From NCBI RefSeq assembly GCF_900636765.1, contig NZ_LR134313.1:744001-808000 (forward strand): a stretch of DNA of 64,000 bases, read 5' to 3'. This document shows positions 8,711 to 21,300 of the stretch, one piece after another. Position 1 is the stretch's first letter. Each line of letters opens with the position of its first letter. Origin of the DNA: Neisseria canis. GTDB lineage: Bacteria; Pseudomonadota; Gammaproteobacteria; Burkholderiales; Neisseriaceae. The notes below the pieces were generated by a model, which saw nothing but the letters and a program-made list of their open reading frames with translations, did not search any database and was not told the origin of the DNA. The translations under genes were made by a program, and so were the position numbers.

Positions 8711-9032
8711 GCCAAGGTTAAGTCAAAGTTAAGCCGAAAGTTGGTTTATGCGGTTGATAGCTTTGATTGATAAAGATGAACTAATCAACCCAAATGCCTG
8801 TCTGAAACCCTTCAGACAGGCATTTTGCTTTATAAATTTGACCGTTTAGATTTTTTATTATTCAAACACCATTTTAATATAAGATAATTATTATTTTTTA
8901 ATGAATGGAAACATTCATACTTTAAATTCAGAAAAACAAACTGATTTTTTGAAGAAAACCCTGTTAAAGCCTGTCTGAAAAATATCTTCTGAAGCACCGG
9001 CAGGGTATCGACATCATCTTAGGAAAAAAATA
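8711..9032. terminator. Intergenic region with DUS-pair terminator at 8794-8823
   Basis: The inverted DUS pair at 8794-8823 forms a tight stem followed by TTTT and ends the ABC transporter transcript. The remainder (8824-9032) is AT-rich and carries one more DUS at 8968-8980. It should contain the promoter of the next gene, but I cannot single out convincing hexamers. Confidence 0.7.
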
Positions 9033-10835
9033 ATGACAGTAGAATCTGATAATCAACAACCAAACACAGATAACACCAAACCGGATTCCGGTAACCCGGC
9101 TCCTCCGCCCTCTGGTAACACGCCGAGGCATACCGTACCCTTCTTGGTGCCGGAACTCTCACTGACCAACCTTCCGGACGAAGAAGCCGACGCCGATGCC
9201 GGAAAAGCCGGGGCGGGTACAGAGAAAAAAGCCAAAAAAGCGAAGAAAAATAAAAACAAGGAAGAAAAGCAAAAGGAAGAAATTGTACCCATCGGTACGG
9301 CCAAAGGTGTGGAAACCATGTTCCGCAATGCCTTCCGCACGGAGATGGAATTGCTGGCTCTGGCGGCAACCAAAGCCAACATCATGATTTCGCTCAACGG
9401 TTTTATCGTATCGGCTTTGATGATTTCCGGCGCGTTCGTATTTGCGTCTTCCCCTGAATTTTTGGTGCCAGCCGGCATCTTTATGTTTACCGCGGCAACT
9501 TCCATCGTGTTTGCCCTGCTTTCGGCCTCTCCCGACAGGGCGGGTAAAATCCGTTCGATTCTGGATTGGTTTTCGGATTGGCGCAAAGGCCGTGCAAAAT
9601 TGAGCGATTTGAAATCCAGAGTGGTGCGCCCCGAAGGCCACTTTTTCGGCGAAACCCCCAACATCCTGATTTATGAAGACCGTGTGAAAATTTCCAAAGA
9701 GCGCTATTGGAAAATGATGCAGGACATCATGGCCGACCGCGAGCAGGTTTACCATAAAATGAGTGATGAGCTTTATTGGTTGGGTTTGATGGCCAACAAG
9801 CAGTTTAAATATCTGAATATGTCTTACGCCGCTTTCCGTTGGGGTTTGCTGGCTTCCGTGTTAGCCTTTATCGGCGTGAAAACCCTGCCGCAGATTATTC
9901 CTGCGATGCAGCAAAGCAAACAGGAAGCCGAATTGAAAGGTTTCGGAATATACACATTTAAAGGTGTATACGAGCCTTCTGCCGTGCAGCAGCTTCCTGA
10001 CGGACGTTTGCTCATTATGGAAGACGAAGCCACCCGCGCCGCGAGCATATTATCTTTTCAGGCGGACGGAACCCTTGCAGAAGACGATGCCGCAGACACG
10101 CGCGTTATACGCGGCTTCAAACGCAAATTGAGCGATTTGGAGGGCCTTACCCGCGATCCGGACGGTTATATTTATGCCATTACATCCCATGCAGTAAATA
10201 AAGAAGGCCAGCGCCGCCCCGACCGCGAACATTTGTTGCGTTTTAAAATCCAAGGGCATGATGTGCGCGAACTCAGCTATTTCGACAAATTGACCGACAC
10301 TTTGGAGCAATCCGAGCAGCTTAAAGAGCTGTTCAAATCGAAAATCGGTACCACTTTGGATTTTAAAACCATCAATATCGAAGGTTTGGCTTTTGACCCG
10401 AACAAAAAGCAGTTGTTGCTCGGTTTGCGTGATCCTGAGTTTAACGAGCGCTCCATCGTGCTTTATATCGATAACCCGAAAGCCGTGTTTGAAGAAAAAG
10501 CAGAGCCGAATTTTGTCGATATAGCTTTTCTGGATATTAAAGGCGGCGGTATCCGTTCCCTCAACTACGATCCCGTGTTGAAATCCTTTATCATGACCAA
10601 CGAAGTGAAAGATGATAACGGCACCAAATATTCACAGCTTTGGACGTGGAGCGGAGCGCCGAAAGACCCTGCAAAAGCCGTACCTTTGCCTAATCTCCGC
10701 CATATGACCAACGTAGAAGCGATTGATTCCATCAAAGTCAATGGTCAGCCGCGCCTGATATTGATGAGTGATGAGGGCGATGCAACCAAGCAGCTTACGG
10801 CCAAGTATATGCTGGTGGATTATAACGACTTGTAA
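9033..10835 (+). CDS. PycTM/DUF5706-like membrane module fused to a DUF3616-like domain
   Basis: A 600-residue two-part protein. Residues 1-90 are disordered, with a Lys-rich stretch. Residues 92-285 match the pattern of Pycsar-effector (DUF5706/PycTM) domains: FRTEMELLALAATKANIMIS leading into two adjacent helices (about 117-137 and 143-165, ending FALLSASPDRAGK), a soluble segment with DIMADREQVYHKMSDELYWLG, then a third helix (265-283). Residues 305-600 form a DUF3616-like, probably periplasmic, beta-rich domain (YEPSAVQQLPDGRLLIMEDE, NIEGLAFDPNKKQLLLGLRD, GGGIRSLNYD). Pycsar effectors disrupt membranes on binding cyclic pyrimidine nucleotides; no cyclase gene adjoins. Function is inferred only from domains. 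Confidence 0.6.
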   Translation: MTVESDNQQPNTDNTKPDSGNPAPPPSGNTPRHTVPFLVPELSLTNLPDEEADADAGKAGAGTEKKAKKAKKNKNKEEKQKEEIVPIGTAKGVETMFRNAFRTEMELLALAATKANIMISLNGFIVSALMISGAFVFASSPEFLVPAGIFMFTAATSIVFALLSASPDRAGKIRSILDWFSDWRKGRAKLSDLKSRVVRPEGHFFGETPNILIYEDRVKISKERYWKMMQDIMADREQVYHKMSDELYWLGLMANKQFKYLNMSYAAFRWGLLASVLAFIGVKTLPQIIPAMQQSKQEAELKGFGIYTFKGVYEPSAVQQLPDGRLLIMEDEATRAASILSFQADGTLAEDDAADTRVIRGFKRKLSDLEGLTRDPDGYIYAITSHAVNKEGQRRPDREHLLRFKIQGHDVRELSYFDKLTDTLEQSEQLKELFKSKIGTTLDFKTINIEGLAFDPNKKQLLLGLRDPEFNERSIVLYIDNPKAVFEEKAEPNFVDIAFLDIKGGGIRSLNYDPVLKSFIMTNEVKDDNGTKYSQLWTWSGAPKDPAKAVPLPNLRHMTNVEAIDSIKVNGQPRLILMSDEGDATKQLTAKYMLVDYNDL

Positions 10836-10852
10836 CAGAACCTCAGTAAAGC

Positions 10853-10884
10853 ATTCGGCAAGGCAGATGCCTTGCCGAATTTTC
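10853..10884 (+). terminator. Rho-independent terminator after the PycTM-like gene
   Basis: A perfect 12-bp stem (ATTCGGCAAGGC / GCCTTGCCGAAT) with a 4-base loop at 10853-10880 is followed by TTTT, then a reverse DUS to 10894. It separates the two DUF3616-like genes, so the second probably has its own promoter or depends on read-through. Confidence 0.8.
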
Positions 10885-10957
10885 AGACAGGCATTGTTAC
10901 TCCATAAGTTGGCAGTAGCAATGCAAGAAATCAGATTGATTGAAGAAAGGAGCGCAT

Positions 10958-11956
10958 ATGCCTTCCAAACGCAAAGCATTTTATTGGAGCGTCCCTGCCC
11001 TGATTGCCGTTGGCGCATTATCTTGGGCGGTAGCCAAATCGGTTGTTCCCGAACAAATTACCAAACACACCTTGGCCGGCACCTATGAGCCGTCTGCCGT
11101 GCAGAGGCTGCCGGATGGAAGGTTGCTGGTTGCGGAAGACGAAGCAGTGCGCGCACTAAGCCTGCTTACCGTTAAGGACGACGGTACCCTGCAAGAAGAT
11201 CAAGCCGCCGCTGAAGCATTGATGAAGAGCTTAACAGTCAAACTGGACGACCTGGAAGCCCTGGCGTTTGACGATAAAGGCTACATCTACGCATCCACCT
11301 CTTTTTCCCCAACGAAAAAAGACAGCCGCGAACCCGACCGCGAAAGATTCGTGCGTTTTAAAATCCAAGGCAACCGGATTCAAGGGCTGCAAGAAGCCGC
11401 CAACTTGAAAGAAGCCTTGCTGAAAGCGCCTGAAGTGCAGAAAACCATTCAAAGCAAAACCGGAAAACCGGTTGATTTCCACGATTTGAATGTGGAAGGC
11501 TTGGCATACGACACGAAAAACAAACGGCTGATGCTCGGTATCAGGGAACCGGTAGCCGGCGGATATTCTATGATTATCGCCATTGACAACCCGAATGAAA
11601 TGTTCGAACAAAAAGCCCGGCCTAAATTCGGAACCGTATTCCTGCTTGAATTAGAAGGAGGAGGCATACGTTCTTTGGATTACCTGGCTGAAACCGACAG
11701 CTATTTACTTGCCAACGAGTTGGAAAACGAACAAGGAAAATTCCGTTCACTTTTGTGGAAATGGGATGGCCGACCCGAATCACAGCCTAAAAAAATAGCA
11801 TTAAACACAGATGAAAAATGGAAAAATGCGGAAGCTGTTACCATGATTCAGGCAAAAGGCAAACAATATGTGCTGGTAATGTCGGATGACGGTAAAGCCA
11901 AAAAGAACAAACCATCGAGTTATATATTGGTAGATAAAGAACTTATAACCAAATAA
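10958..11956 (+). CDS. Membrane-anchored DUF3616-like protein, paralogue of the upstream C-terminal domain
   Basis: A 332-residue protein; the ATG at 10958 is preceded by AAGGAG, which is better than the open TTG at 10940. A basic start and one helix (about residues 7-26) form a signal anchor or uncleaved signal peptide. The rest aligns end to end with the C-terminal domain of the preceding gene: YEPSAVQRLPDGRLLVAEDE, PDRERFVRFKIQGN, NVEGLAYDTKNKRLMLGIRE and GGGIRSLDYL occur in the same order. It therefore arose by tandem duplication without the PycTM part. DUF3616 proteins have a propeller-like repeat pattern; no enzymatic residues can be named. Confidence 0.65.
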   Translation: MPSKRKAFYWSVPALIAVGALSWAVAKSVVPEQITKHTLAGTYEPSAVQRLPDGRLLVAEDEAVRALSLLTVKDDGTLQEDQAAAEALMKSLTVKLDDLEALAFDDKGYIYASTSFSPTKKDSREPDRERFVRFKIQGNRIQGLQEAANLKEALLKAPEVQKTIQSKTGKPVDFHDLNVEGLAYDTKNKRLMLGIREPVAGGYSMIIAIDNPNEMFEQKARPKFGTVFLLELEGGGIRSLDYLAETDSYLLANELENEQGKFRSLLWKWDGRPESQPKKIALNTDEKWKNAEAVTMIQAKGKQYVLVMSDDGKAKKNKPSSYILVDKELITK

Positions 11957-12380
11957 ACTATAATTTAGTTAAAAGATATAAAACCGTAAGGTTTCTTTGG
12001 ATGCCGAACGGTCGGTTTTTTATAACCAGCCTATTTGCTGAAAACAAAAAATAACAAATTGGCATGATTTTTGCTTGATTCTAATGTGAAGTATTGAATT
12101 TTATAAGGCTCGATGGAGTTCGGGAAAGAGAAAAAACTTATTGTGGTTCTATTTTCCGATAAACGGTAAGGGTCTGCCTGAGATTCAAACAAATTGAAAT
12201 GTAAAAAATCGGTTGGTGTTGCTCTGAGGCAAACAGATATGTTTTTTGTTACTGAGTGACGCAAATTGGCAGTTTGTAACGGTAATAGTAATTTTTATGG
12301 GTATATTATTGATTATTACTATTTCATATTTTTCAATAAATAAGCAAACTATTCATCTATATTAAAGAGAGTCAACAACT
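11957..12380. other. Intergenic region upstream of the giant adhesin
   Basis: A weak hairpin with T-tract (AACCG...CGGTTTTTT, about 11981-12022) probably ends the upstream gene. The rest is AT-rich. A 77-codon frame on the minus strand (12031-12264) has no ribosome site or recognisable domain and I do not call it. The last 80 bases contain several TATA-like hexamers, and AAAGAGA lies 12 bases before the adhesin ATG. No DUS occurs here, unlike most gaps in this window. Confidence 0.5.
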
Positions 12381-15300
12381 ATGAATAAAAATTACCGCAC
12401 AATATGGAACGATGCGTTAGGGGCATGGGTCGCTGTATCGGAGATTGAGAAAGCCAAAGGGAAGCCTGCGGGAAGCAAAGTAAGTACAGTTGCAAAAACA
12501 GGATCTTCAAAAAGTTTACAGTTGAAAATTATCATTTCTTCTTTAATAGCTGCATTGGGAATGTTTTCTTTTTCTTCATCTTTTGCAGCATCTGGTCCTT
12601 TGGAGTGCCGATGGAATGGAGCGGGAACTAATGAAGGCGCGCCTTCAAGTGGTGCCCATAATATATTGTGTGGATCAGGTACAGCAGGGAGTCAGGATCA
12701 ATCAGTGGCAATTGGTCCGAACGCTAAAGCTAATGGTGCCCAATCAGTTGCATTGGGAGGGGATACTCTAGCCCAAGGCCATAACTCTGTTGCGATCGGG
12801 GGTGATGATTTATCCAAGGTGGCGAATAGAGCTAATACTTCCGATGTTGCTGTTAAATACAATCAGTTGACAGGAGATGTTTTATATAAACGGTATTTTG
12901 GTACAAGGGCAAATGCAGGAGGGGTTGCTGTAGGAACTTCTGCTATGGCCGGAGATTTATCTACCGCATTTGGTACGCGCGCAACAGCTGATGGAACGGC
13001 AGCTTTGGCCCTTGGTGTAGGCTCTTCTGCCGATAAAGAAAATGCAGTAGCTATCGGTGCGGGTTCTACAACAGCTAGTGATGCGACCGCTCCGCAAAGT
13101 GTAGAAATCAATAATGTTACTTTCAATTTTAGCGGCGGGCAAAATTTAACTGCCGGGGACCAAGTGTCTTTCGGTTCCCAAGGTTTTGAACGTCAGCTTA
13201 AAAACGTTGCTGCCGGCGTTGTTTCACAAAACAGCACCGACGGCATCAACGGTAGCCAGCTTTATTCGGTTGCGGAAGAGCTGACAAGGGTTCGCGGCAA
13301 TGTGAATACGCTGCAAGACGAAAAAATCCATTTTTATAGTGTAAAAGACACTACTTCCAGCGAACAGCAAAAAGCAGGCAACTACAATAATGACGGTGCA
13401 ACGGGCAATAATGCTTTGGCTGCCGGTGTAGGGGCGTCATCCACGGCATTAAGCAGTGTGGCGGTAGGTACCAACGTTGCGGCTACTGCTGACGCTTCGG
13501 TTGCGGTAGGTTCTCAGGCGGCGGCTTCGGGAGGCTCTGCTGTGGCTATCGGTAACACGGCCAAGGCCGTTCATGAACAATCCGTGGCGGTTGGTGAAAA
13601 TGCCCAAGCTTCTGCCAAATGGGATATTTCAATCGGCCGTCAGGCGGGTTATAACCAAACATCGCCTGTAAGTGACGGCAGAAATATTGCTATTGGCGAC
13701 GGCGCTTTAAAGGGTGCGGTTTCTCCAAACAACAATACTGCTTTGGGTACTTCTGCCGGCGACAGTCTGCAAGGCAGCCACAACATTATTTTGGGTGCCT
13801 ATGCAAACAGCCCGACCGCCGGGCAAAAGGTAACTGCCGACAATACTATTGCAATCGGTCAACGGGCTTATGCAAATAAAACGTCTTCCGTTGCAATCGG
13901 CAACCGCAGCCAATCAACAGGCTCTGTCGCTTCGGCTTTCGGTGCGAGTGCCAATGCGTCGGGAACCAATGCGGTTGCAGTCGGCTTCAATTCAACGGCC
14001 GACGGAACGTCTTCCGTTGCGATTGGCGGAAGTAATGATGCGAATAAAACCGTTGCAAGCGGGCATTATGCCGTTGCTTTGGGCTTTAAGGCAGAGGCCG
14101 TTGGGGCAAGTTCGATTGCTCAAGGCCGAACTGCACGGGCAGGAGCATCCAATTCGATTGCAATCGGCGATGCAGCTCAAGTTAATACAACCGCCGATTC
14201 TACCGGTGCAATAGCTGTCGGTTTGAATTCCATATCGGACGGCAAAGCAGCGGTGGCAATCGGTAATGAAGCAGGTGCCAGCAAAAACCATACTGTTGCC
14301 TTGGGTGTGCGTGCCCAAAGTACGGTAGAAGGTGCCGTGGCTGTGGGCCAGAATACAGTTGCCTCGGGTACGAACGCGGCAGCTGTGGGCGCATTGGCCC
14401 AAGCTACTGCCAGCACGTCTTCGGCTTTCGGCCAAAATGCCCGTGCCACAGGCACGGCATCAACAGCAATCGGTAACGGCTCTGTTGCCAGCGGTAATAA
14501 TGCCGCGGCTCTGGGTACAACCGCCCAAGCCTCGAATAACTCTGCAACTGCATTTGGCGATTCTGCACAGGCATCGGGAGGGTCATCTACTGCTTTGGGC
14601 GCATCTTCCCATGCAGGTGGTGATGGCGCCATTGCGGCCGGTTTGAGTGCAAATGCGACCGGTTGGAGAAGTACGGCTTTGGGTGTGCAAAGTGTGGCGA
14701 GAAGCTCTAAAGCTGTGGCGATCGGCGATAGCAGCCAAGCGACCAACAGTAATGCTGTTGCTATAGGTACAACTGCCGTAGCAAATGCAAAAGACAGTAT
14801 TGCATTAGGTACGGGTGGTGTTGCTGGTGGTGATGTCGGATCTGTTGCAATTGGTAATACGGCACAAGCTACGCACAGTAATTCCATTGCAATCGGTACG
14901 GCTCGTGCTACAGAATCAAGTGCGGTTGCGATTGGTAATGAATCTGTTGCTGCTAAAAAAGACGGTTTGGCTGCGGGTTATCAAGCTTCAGTTGCAGAAG
15001 CCAGCGGGGTAGCGGTTGGTTCCAAAGCAAACTCAACGGTTGCCCAAGCCGTGGCCGTGGGGTACCAGTCAAGCTCGATGGGTTATCAAGCCGTAGCGGT
15101 AGGTTCGAATGCACGCACGGAAAAAGGGGGCACTGTTGCCGTGGGTCGAACAACCGTAGCTCGCGGCGGCAACTCCGTTGCCATCGGCAATGAAGCCCAA
15201 ACCGGTATCGACGGTTCAACGGTGGTTGCCGACGGGAATGCTGCCGTAGCGATAGGCAGCCAAGCCAAAGCTCAGAAAGAGGATTCGGTTGCATTGGGCA

Positions 15301-18300
15301 CCGCTTCGACTTCCGGAGGAGCCAGGGCGATTGCGATCGGTAAAAATGCCCAAGCTACCGGTTTGCAATCGATTGCGATCGGTGTGGGTAACGTGGTGAG
15401 CGGAGAAAATTCGGGTGCGATCGGTGATCCGAATACGGTAAGCGGTTCAGGTTCCTATGCCTTGGGTAACGACAATAATATTGAACAAAATAACACTTTT
15501 GTGGTGGGTAATAATGTTACTTCTTCGCAAGCCAATAGTGTGATTTTGGGCAATGCTTCCGCAGATAAAGCTGCTGTTGCGGTAAGTTCTGCCGAGGTAG
15601 GCGGATTTGAATATGGTGGCTTTGCCGGTTTGGGTTCTCCCGAAAATGGCGTAGTAAGTGTGGGCGCAGCAGGAAAAGAGCGTCAGCTTATTCATGTGGC
15701 AGCGGGCGAAATTTCCGCTTCCAGTACCGATGCCGTCAACGGCAGCCAGCTTTTCCGTGCACTTGAAAAAACACAACACCACTATTTCAGCATTCAAAAT
15801 AATAATGAGCAGGGCACCAACTATTCGAATGAAGGTGCAACCGGTATCAATGCAATGGCAATCGGTAAAAATGCGGTTTCCAACGTGGAGGACGGTGTTG
15901 CTTTGGGTTATGGTGCCGTATCAAGCAATGACCAAGTAATGAATGCGAATGACAATATTCCCGATGCTTATATCGGCTCCGTAGCAATCGGACGCAATGC
16001 GCATACTTCGGGTAAATCAGCTATTGCTGTGGGCCTGAATACGGAAGCTTACGGCAGGGGTGCGATTGCTATCGGTGATTATGCCGATGCCAAATTCGGC
16101 CAAGCCATCGCTTTAGGTGCAGGTTCTGTATCCACTCGGGCCGGATCGATAGCGGTCGGTTCGGGTTCGCGTTCAACCGCAGACCATTCATCGGCTTTCG
16201 GTGTTGCGAGCAATGCATCCGTTGCCCGTTCTGTAGCTTTGGGTAGCGAGTCGGTTGCTGACCGTGGCGCATTGAGCAATGTTACAGTAAGCGCTACGCC
16301 GAGTACCCCCAACCAGCTTTATGCAAGCGAGCTAGCAAGTGATACTCAAAAATCAGCGGTAGTGGCTACTGTGAAGGGTAATTTGGCAGCCGTATCCGTC
16401 GGTTCGAATGAAAAAACACGTCAGATTATCAATGTGGCGGCCGGTTCTGCTGATTCCGATGCGGTGAACGTGGCTCAATTGAAAGCTGCGGTTCAGGCAA
16501 CCCAACATCACGACTATAGTGTGAATAGCGTTGAACCACGTACAGACACCAACTACAACAACCGTGGTGCAACAGGCATTAATGCTATGGCGGCAGGAGT
16601 GTCTGCATCGGCGGCGGGAAATGAATCTGTTTCAGTAGGTTATTTGTCTCAGGCTGCAACCAATGCTTCCGTGGCCATTGGTAAAGGTGCATCTACAAGC
16701 GCAGGCGCTGGAAATCCTGCCGTGTTGAACCCTAATGGGGTAACTGCGGTAGGTGCGACTGATGGATTCAATACGGTTGCAATCGGTACGGGTGCGGTTG
16801 CCATCGGGGATCAAAGTATTGCAATCGGTAGAAATTCAGGTACCGGAGGGTTAGGTTCCAAAAATATCAGTATTGGCGATGCCGCAGGTCAAAATACGCA
16901 AACAGGTGAAAATATCTTTATTGGTTACCAAGCAGGTAAAAACCGTACTGCCGGTGCCGGAATGAATGAAGGAACGCCGTTTGTAGCCGGTAACAATATC
17001 GGTATTGGTAGCGACGCTGGCTCAAGTGGTGCTGGCGAACACAATTCTTCCATTGGCTGGAAAGCCGGCATGCAGCAAAATGGTGACCATAACGCCAATA
17101 TTGTTGCTTTGGCTGGTCATAGCCAAACAGGTAACTTTAACTATAACATCGGTTATTTTGCCGGTGCTAGTACAAACGGCGATGAAAACATCAACATCGG
17201 TAAAGAGGCCGGTAGTAAAGACTCAAGTAGTGAAGCGCTTCGCAATAAGGCTATCAGTATAGGTAGTAAGGCAGGTGCATCGGCTACTAATGCGATTGCA
17301 ATGGGTTCTGAAGCTAAAGCATCGGCTGAATATGCTGTAGCTGTTGGTGCTGCTGCTAAGGCGTCGGGTAATAACGCATCTGCTGTGGGGGTGGGTGCAA
17401 ACGCTGCCGGTATGCGCTCAACTGCTTTGGGTAATGATGCCGCCGCACAGAGTGATCAGGCATTGGCTTTGGGTAACAACAGTATTGCGGCCAATGCAAA
17501 AGATGTTGCTTTAGGCGCAGATTCCGTAACCGAAGCAGCCCAAGGCACTTCATCGGCTACTGTAAACAATATTGCTTACGGTAACTTTGCCGGAGCCAAT
17601 CCTGCTGCAACCGTGAGTGTTGGTAGTGGAAACCTTAAGAGAACCATTACTAATGTGGCCGCAGGCCGTATCAGCGAAGACAGCACCGATGCCGTAAACG
17701 GCAGCCAGCTTTATCTGACCCAAAAGGCTTTAGGTAATGTGGGCGGCAGTATTGCGAATGTGTTGGGCGGCAACGCCGTAATGGGTGAAGATGGCAATAT
17801 TGCCATGTCCAATATTGGAGATACCAACCAAAATACGGTAGATGCTGCAATCAGGGCGGTTAACACGCAAGCTAACAACCCGTTGGTTTTCGGGGGAGAC
17901 AGCGGCAGTAATTTCAACCGCAGGCTGGGCGAACAGGTGTTCGTGAAGGGCGGTGCGCAAGGCCAGTTGAGCGATAACAATATCGCCGTGGTATCCGACG
18001 GCGGCAACACATTAAATGTTAAATTGGCTAAAACTTTAACCGGTTTGACCAGTGCGCAATTTACAGATGGCTCCGGCAATCAAACTACTGTAAACGGTAA
18101 CGGTGTGACTATAGCGCCTGTTAACGGCCAACCGGTACGCCTGTCTGAAAACGGTTTGGACAACGGCGGAAATAAAATTACCAATGTGCTTGCAGGTGAT
18201 CAAGACAGTGATGCGGTAAATGTTAAGCAATTGCAGCAGGCCTTAAAAGATTTGTCCGTATCCAATTTGTCTGTGGTTGAAGCCAACTCGCCATTTTCAT

Positions 18301-21300
18301 ATGTGAACGGTGCCGGAGAACAGTTAATCCGTAAAGTTGACGCCCAGGGTCAAGTTACTTTTGTGACTGCCGAAGGTAACCGGCCTTACACAGGCAACGA
18401 TATTACGATAGCCGCTTTGAATCCGAATAAACCGCAAACAACGGTGGCAACCAAAGTGGGTAATGTTGCTGCGGGTACCAAAAATAGCGATGCAGTTAAC
18501 GTATCCCAGCTGACGCCGATTGCGCGGGCTTTGGGTGTGAACGTTGATGCGGCTACCGGTGCGGTTGCTGCGCCTTCATTCACGGTTAAACAGGCCAACG
18601 GTACACCGTATGCGCCGGCATCAACTGTGCAGGAAGCATTGGACAATGTCGGCAAGGAAATTCAAAAACCGATTACCTTTGCCGGCAATAGCGGCCAAAC
18701 CGAGAAACGCTTAGGCGATACCTTAAACATTCAAGGCGGCTTGGGTGACACTGCGGCGGCATCAACACAAAATATCCGCACAAAAGTAGATAATGGTGTG
18801 ATGCAGATTGAATTGGCCGAGCGTCCTCAATTCGGCAACCTTACCCTTAATGCAGATGGCAGCGGCAAGATTGCAGGCCTGTCTGAAGGTGCTGTAAATA
18901 ACAACAGCCGAGAAGCAGTAAACGGCAGCCAGTTATATGAAGTGGGTAAAGGTGTTGAAAGCATTGTGGGCGGTTCAACCGTTTACAATCCGGATAACGG
19001 CACGTTTACCAATAACGATATCGGAGGTACAGGCCAAAACAATATTGATGCGGCCATCCGTGCGATTAATACGAGCGTGGGCGCAGCCTGGAATTTGTCT
19101 GCCGAAGGTGCCAACAGCAGCAAAGTTGCGTCAGGTAATACGGTTGACTTAAGCAGCAATGATAACAACATTGTGATCAGCAAAACGGCAACCAGTGACA
19201 ACGTAACGTTCGATCTGGCGAAAAACCTGACCGGTTTGACCAGCGCGCAATTTACAGACGGTTCCGGCAATCACACTACTATAAACGGTGAAGGTATGAC
19301 TGTTCAGCCGGTTGACGGTTCCGATGCTGTGAAACTGACCACAGCCGGCCTGAACAACGGCGGTAAGAAAGTAACCAATATTGCTAAAGGCAATGTCAGC
19401 GACAGCAGTAAAGATGCGGTAAACGGTAGCCAGTTATACGGTACAGCCAACAGCATCGCCCAGACTTTGGGCGGTGATGCGGCGGTCGGCGCCGACGGTA
19501 ATGTGACGATGTCGGACATCGGCGGTACCGGTCAGAATACGGTAAATGAAGCCATCCAACATGTTGCCCAAGGCTTTAAACTGAATACTTCCAATGATGG
19601 CGGTGGGGAAGTAAGCAACAATAAAGAAGCTGTGGTTAAAGCCGGCGAAACGGTTACCGTGGATGCGGGCAGCAATATCAAACTTACCCAAACCGGTAAA
19701 ACGGTTAGCGTAGCCACCAAAGCCGATGTGAACTTCAACAGCGTGGTCGCAGGTAAGGGTGTTAATGCGGTTACTTTGGATAGAGACGGTGTGAAAGTTA
19801 ACGGTAAAACTTACGTTAGCGATGCCGGTTTGAATGCCAATAACAAAGTTATCAATAATGTTGCAGCCGGGAAACAGGCGGAAGATGCGGTAAACGTATC
19901 CCAGCTGAACCCGATTGCCCAAGCTCTGGGTGTGCCGGTAAACCCGAATACGGGCACTGTGGCCGCGCCTTCTTGGGTGGTTACCAAAGCGGACGGCAGC
20001 AAATACGACGGTGCATCTACCGTTCAGGATGCGTTGAACAATATTGGTACTGAAATCCAAAAACCGATCAATTTTGCTGGCAACAGCGGTAATACAGCCA
20101 AGCGTTTGGGTGAAACCTTTACTGTAAAAGGCGGTTTGGGCGCAGCGGCCAAAGCTTCGGATAAAAATATCCGCACCGAAGTTGGCAACAACGGCGAGAT
20201 GTTGATTGAGCTGGCTGAAAGCCCAACCTTCGGCAATGTTGTGGTAAATGCGGAAGGCAGCGGAAGAATTGCCGGAGTAACCGCCGGCCAGGATGATCAG
20301 GATGCCGTCAATATGGCGCAACTGAAAGGTGTGAATAAGAATGTTGAAGGCAATATGCAAGCCTTGGGTGGAAAATATGATCCTGATACCAACACTTATA
20401 CCCCACCGTCATTCGCAACCAAATCGGCAGACGGCCAAGCCAAGCAGTCGGTAAATACCGTTCAGGACGCATTGTCCAACCTTAATGACGAAATCGTAAA
20501 ACCGATTACATTCAGCGCTGATGACGGTCAAAACAGCACGCGTGTATTGGGTTCGACTATGGCGATCAAAGCAGGTAATTTCAAAGGCGCCGCTTCTGCC
20601 GACAATTTGATTACCAGCAACGACGGCAACGGTACCATCATGATTAAACTCGCCGATGCGCCTACCTTTAAAGGTAAAGTAAGCGCCGTCGGTTTGGATG
20701 CGGGTAATCAGAAAATCACCGGTGTTGCCGAAGGCGAACAAGATCGCGATGCTGTCAATATGGCTCAGCTGAAAAAGGCGATGGAAGACATCATTGTCGA
20801 GAACCAAACGCTTGTAGAGGCCAACTCGCCGTTCTCTTATGTGAATGGCGCCGGTGAGCAGCTTATCCGCAAAGTAGACCAGGATGGCAATGTAAGTTTT
20901 GTGAAAGCTAAGGACAACATTGAATATAAAGGTAAAGATATCTTTATCAGCGCCTTGAATGCCGTCGATCCGCAAACAGCCACACCTACCCGTGTTACCA
21001 ACCTTGCCAAAGGTACGGCAAATACGGATGCAGTAGCGGTTAGCCAGTTGCGGGATACCATCCGTGCTTTAGGTGGCCAATTCAATGAAGCAGACGGTTC
21101 GATTGCAGACCCCGTATACGAGATTCAGCGTGCTGACGGCACAACCCTGGAGAGGGTGGGCAATGTTAAGGATGCTCTGACTAAGTTGAATTCGGTGATG
21201 CAGGATCCGATAACCATTACCGGCAACAGCAATCAAGGTACGAGCGCGCGAGATAAGGGCAGCGACCAAAAACTCGGCTCTTTGCTGGCAATCAAAGGTG

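Noticed and set aside
12031..12264. A 77-codon minus-strand frame upstream of the adhesin
   Set aside because: AT-rich, no ribosome site, no known domain; more likely chance frame in intergenic DNA.
13400..17500. Regularly spaced short repeats that could suggest a CRISPR array
   Set aside because: The repeats are head-domain codons (AVAIG-type) in one continuous reading frame, not identical direct repeats with unique spacers.
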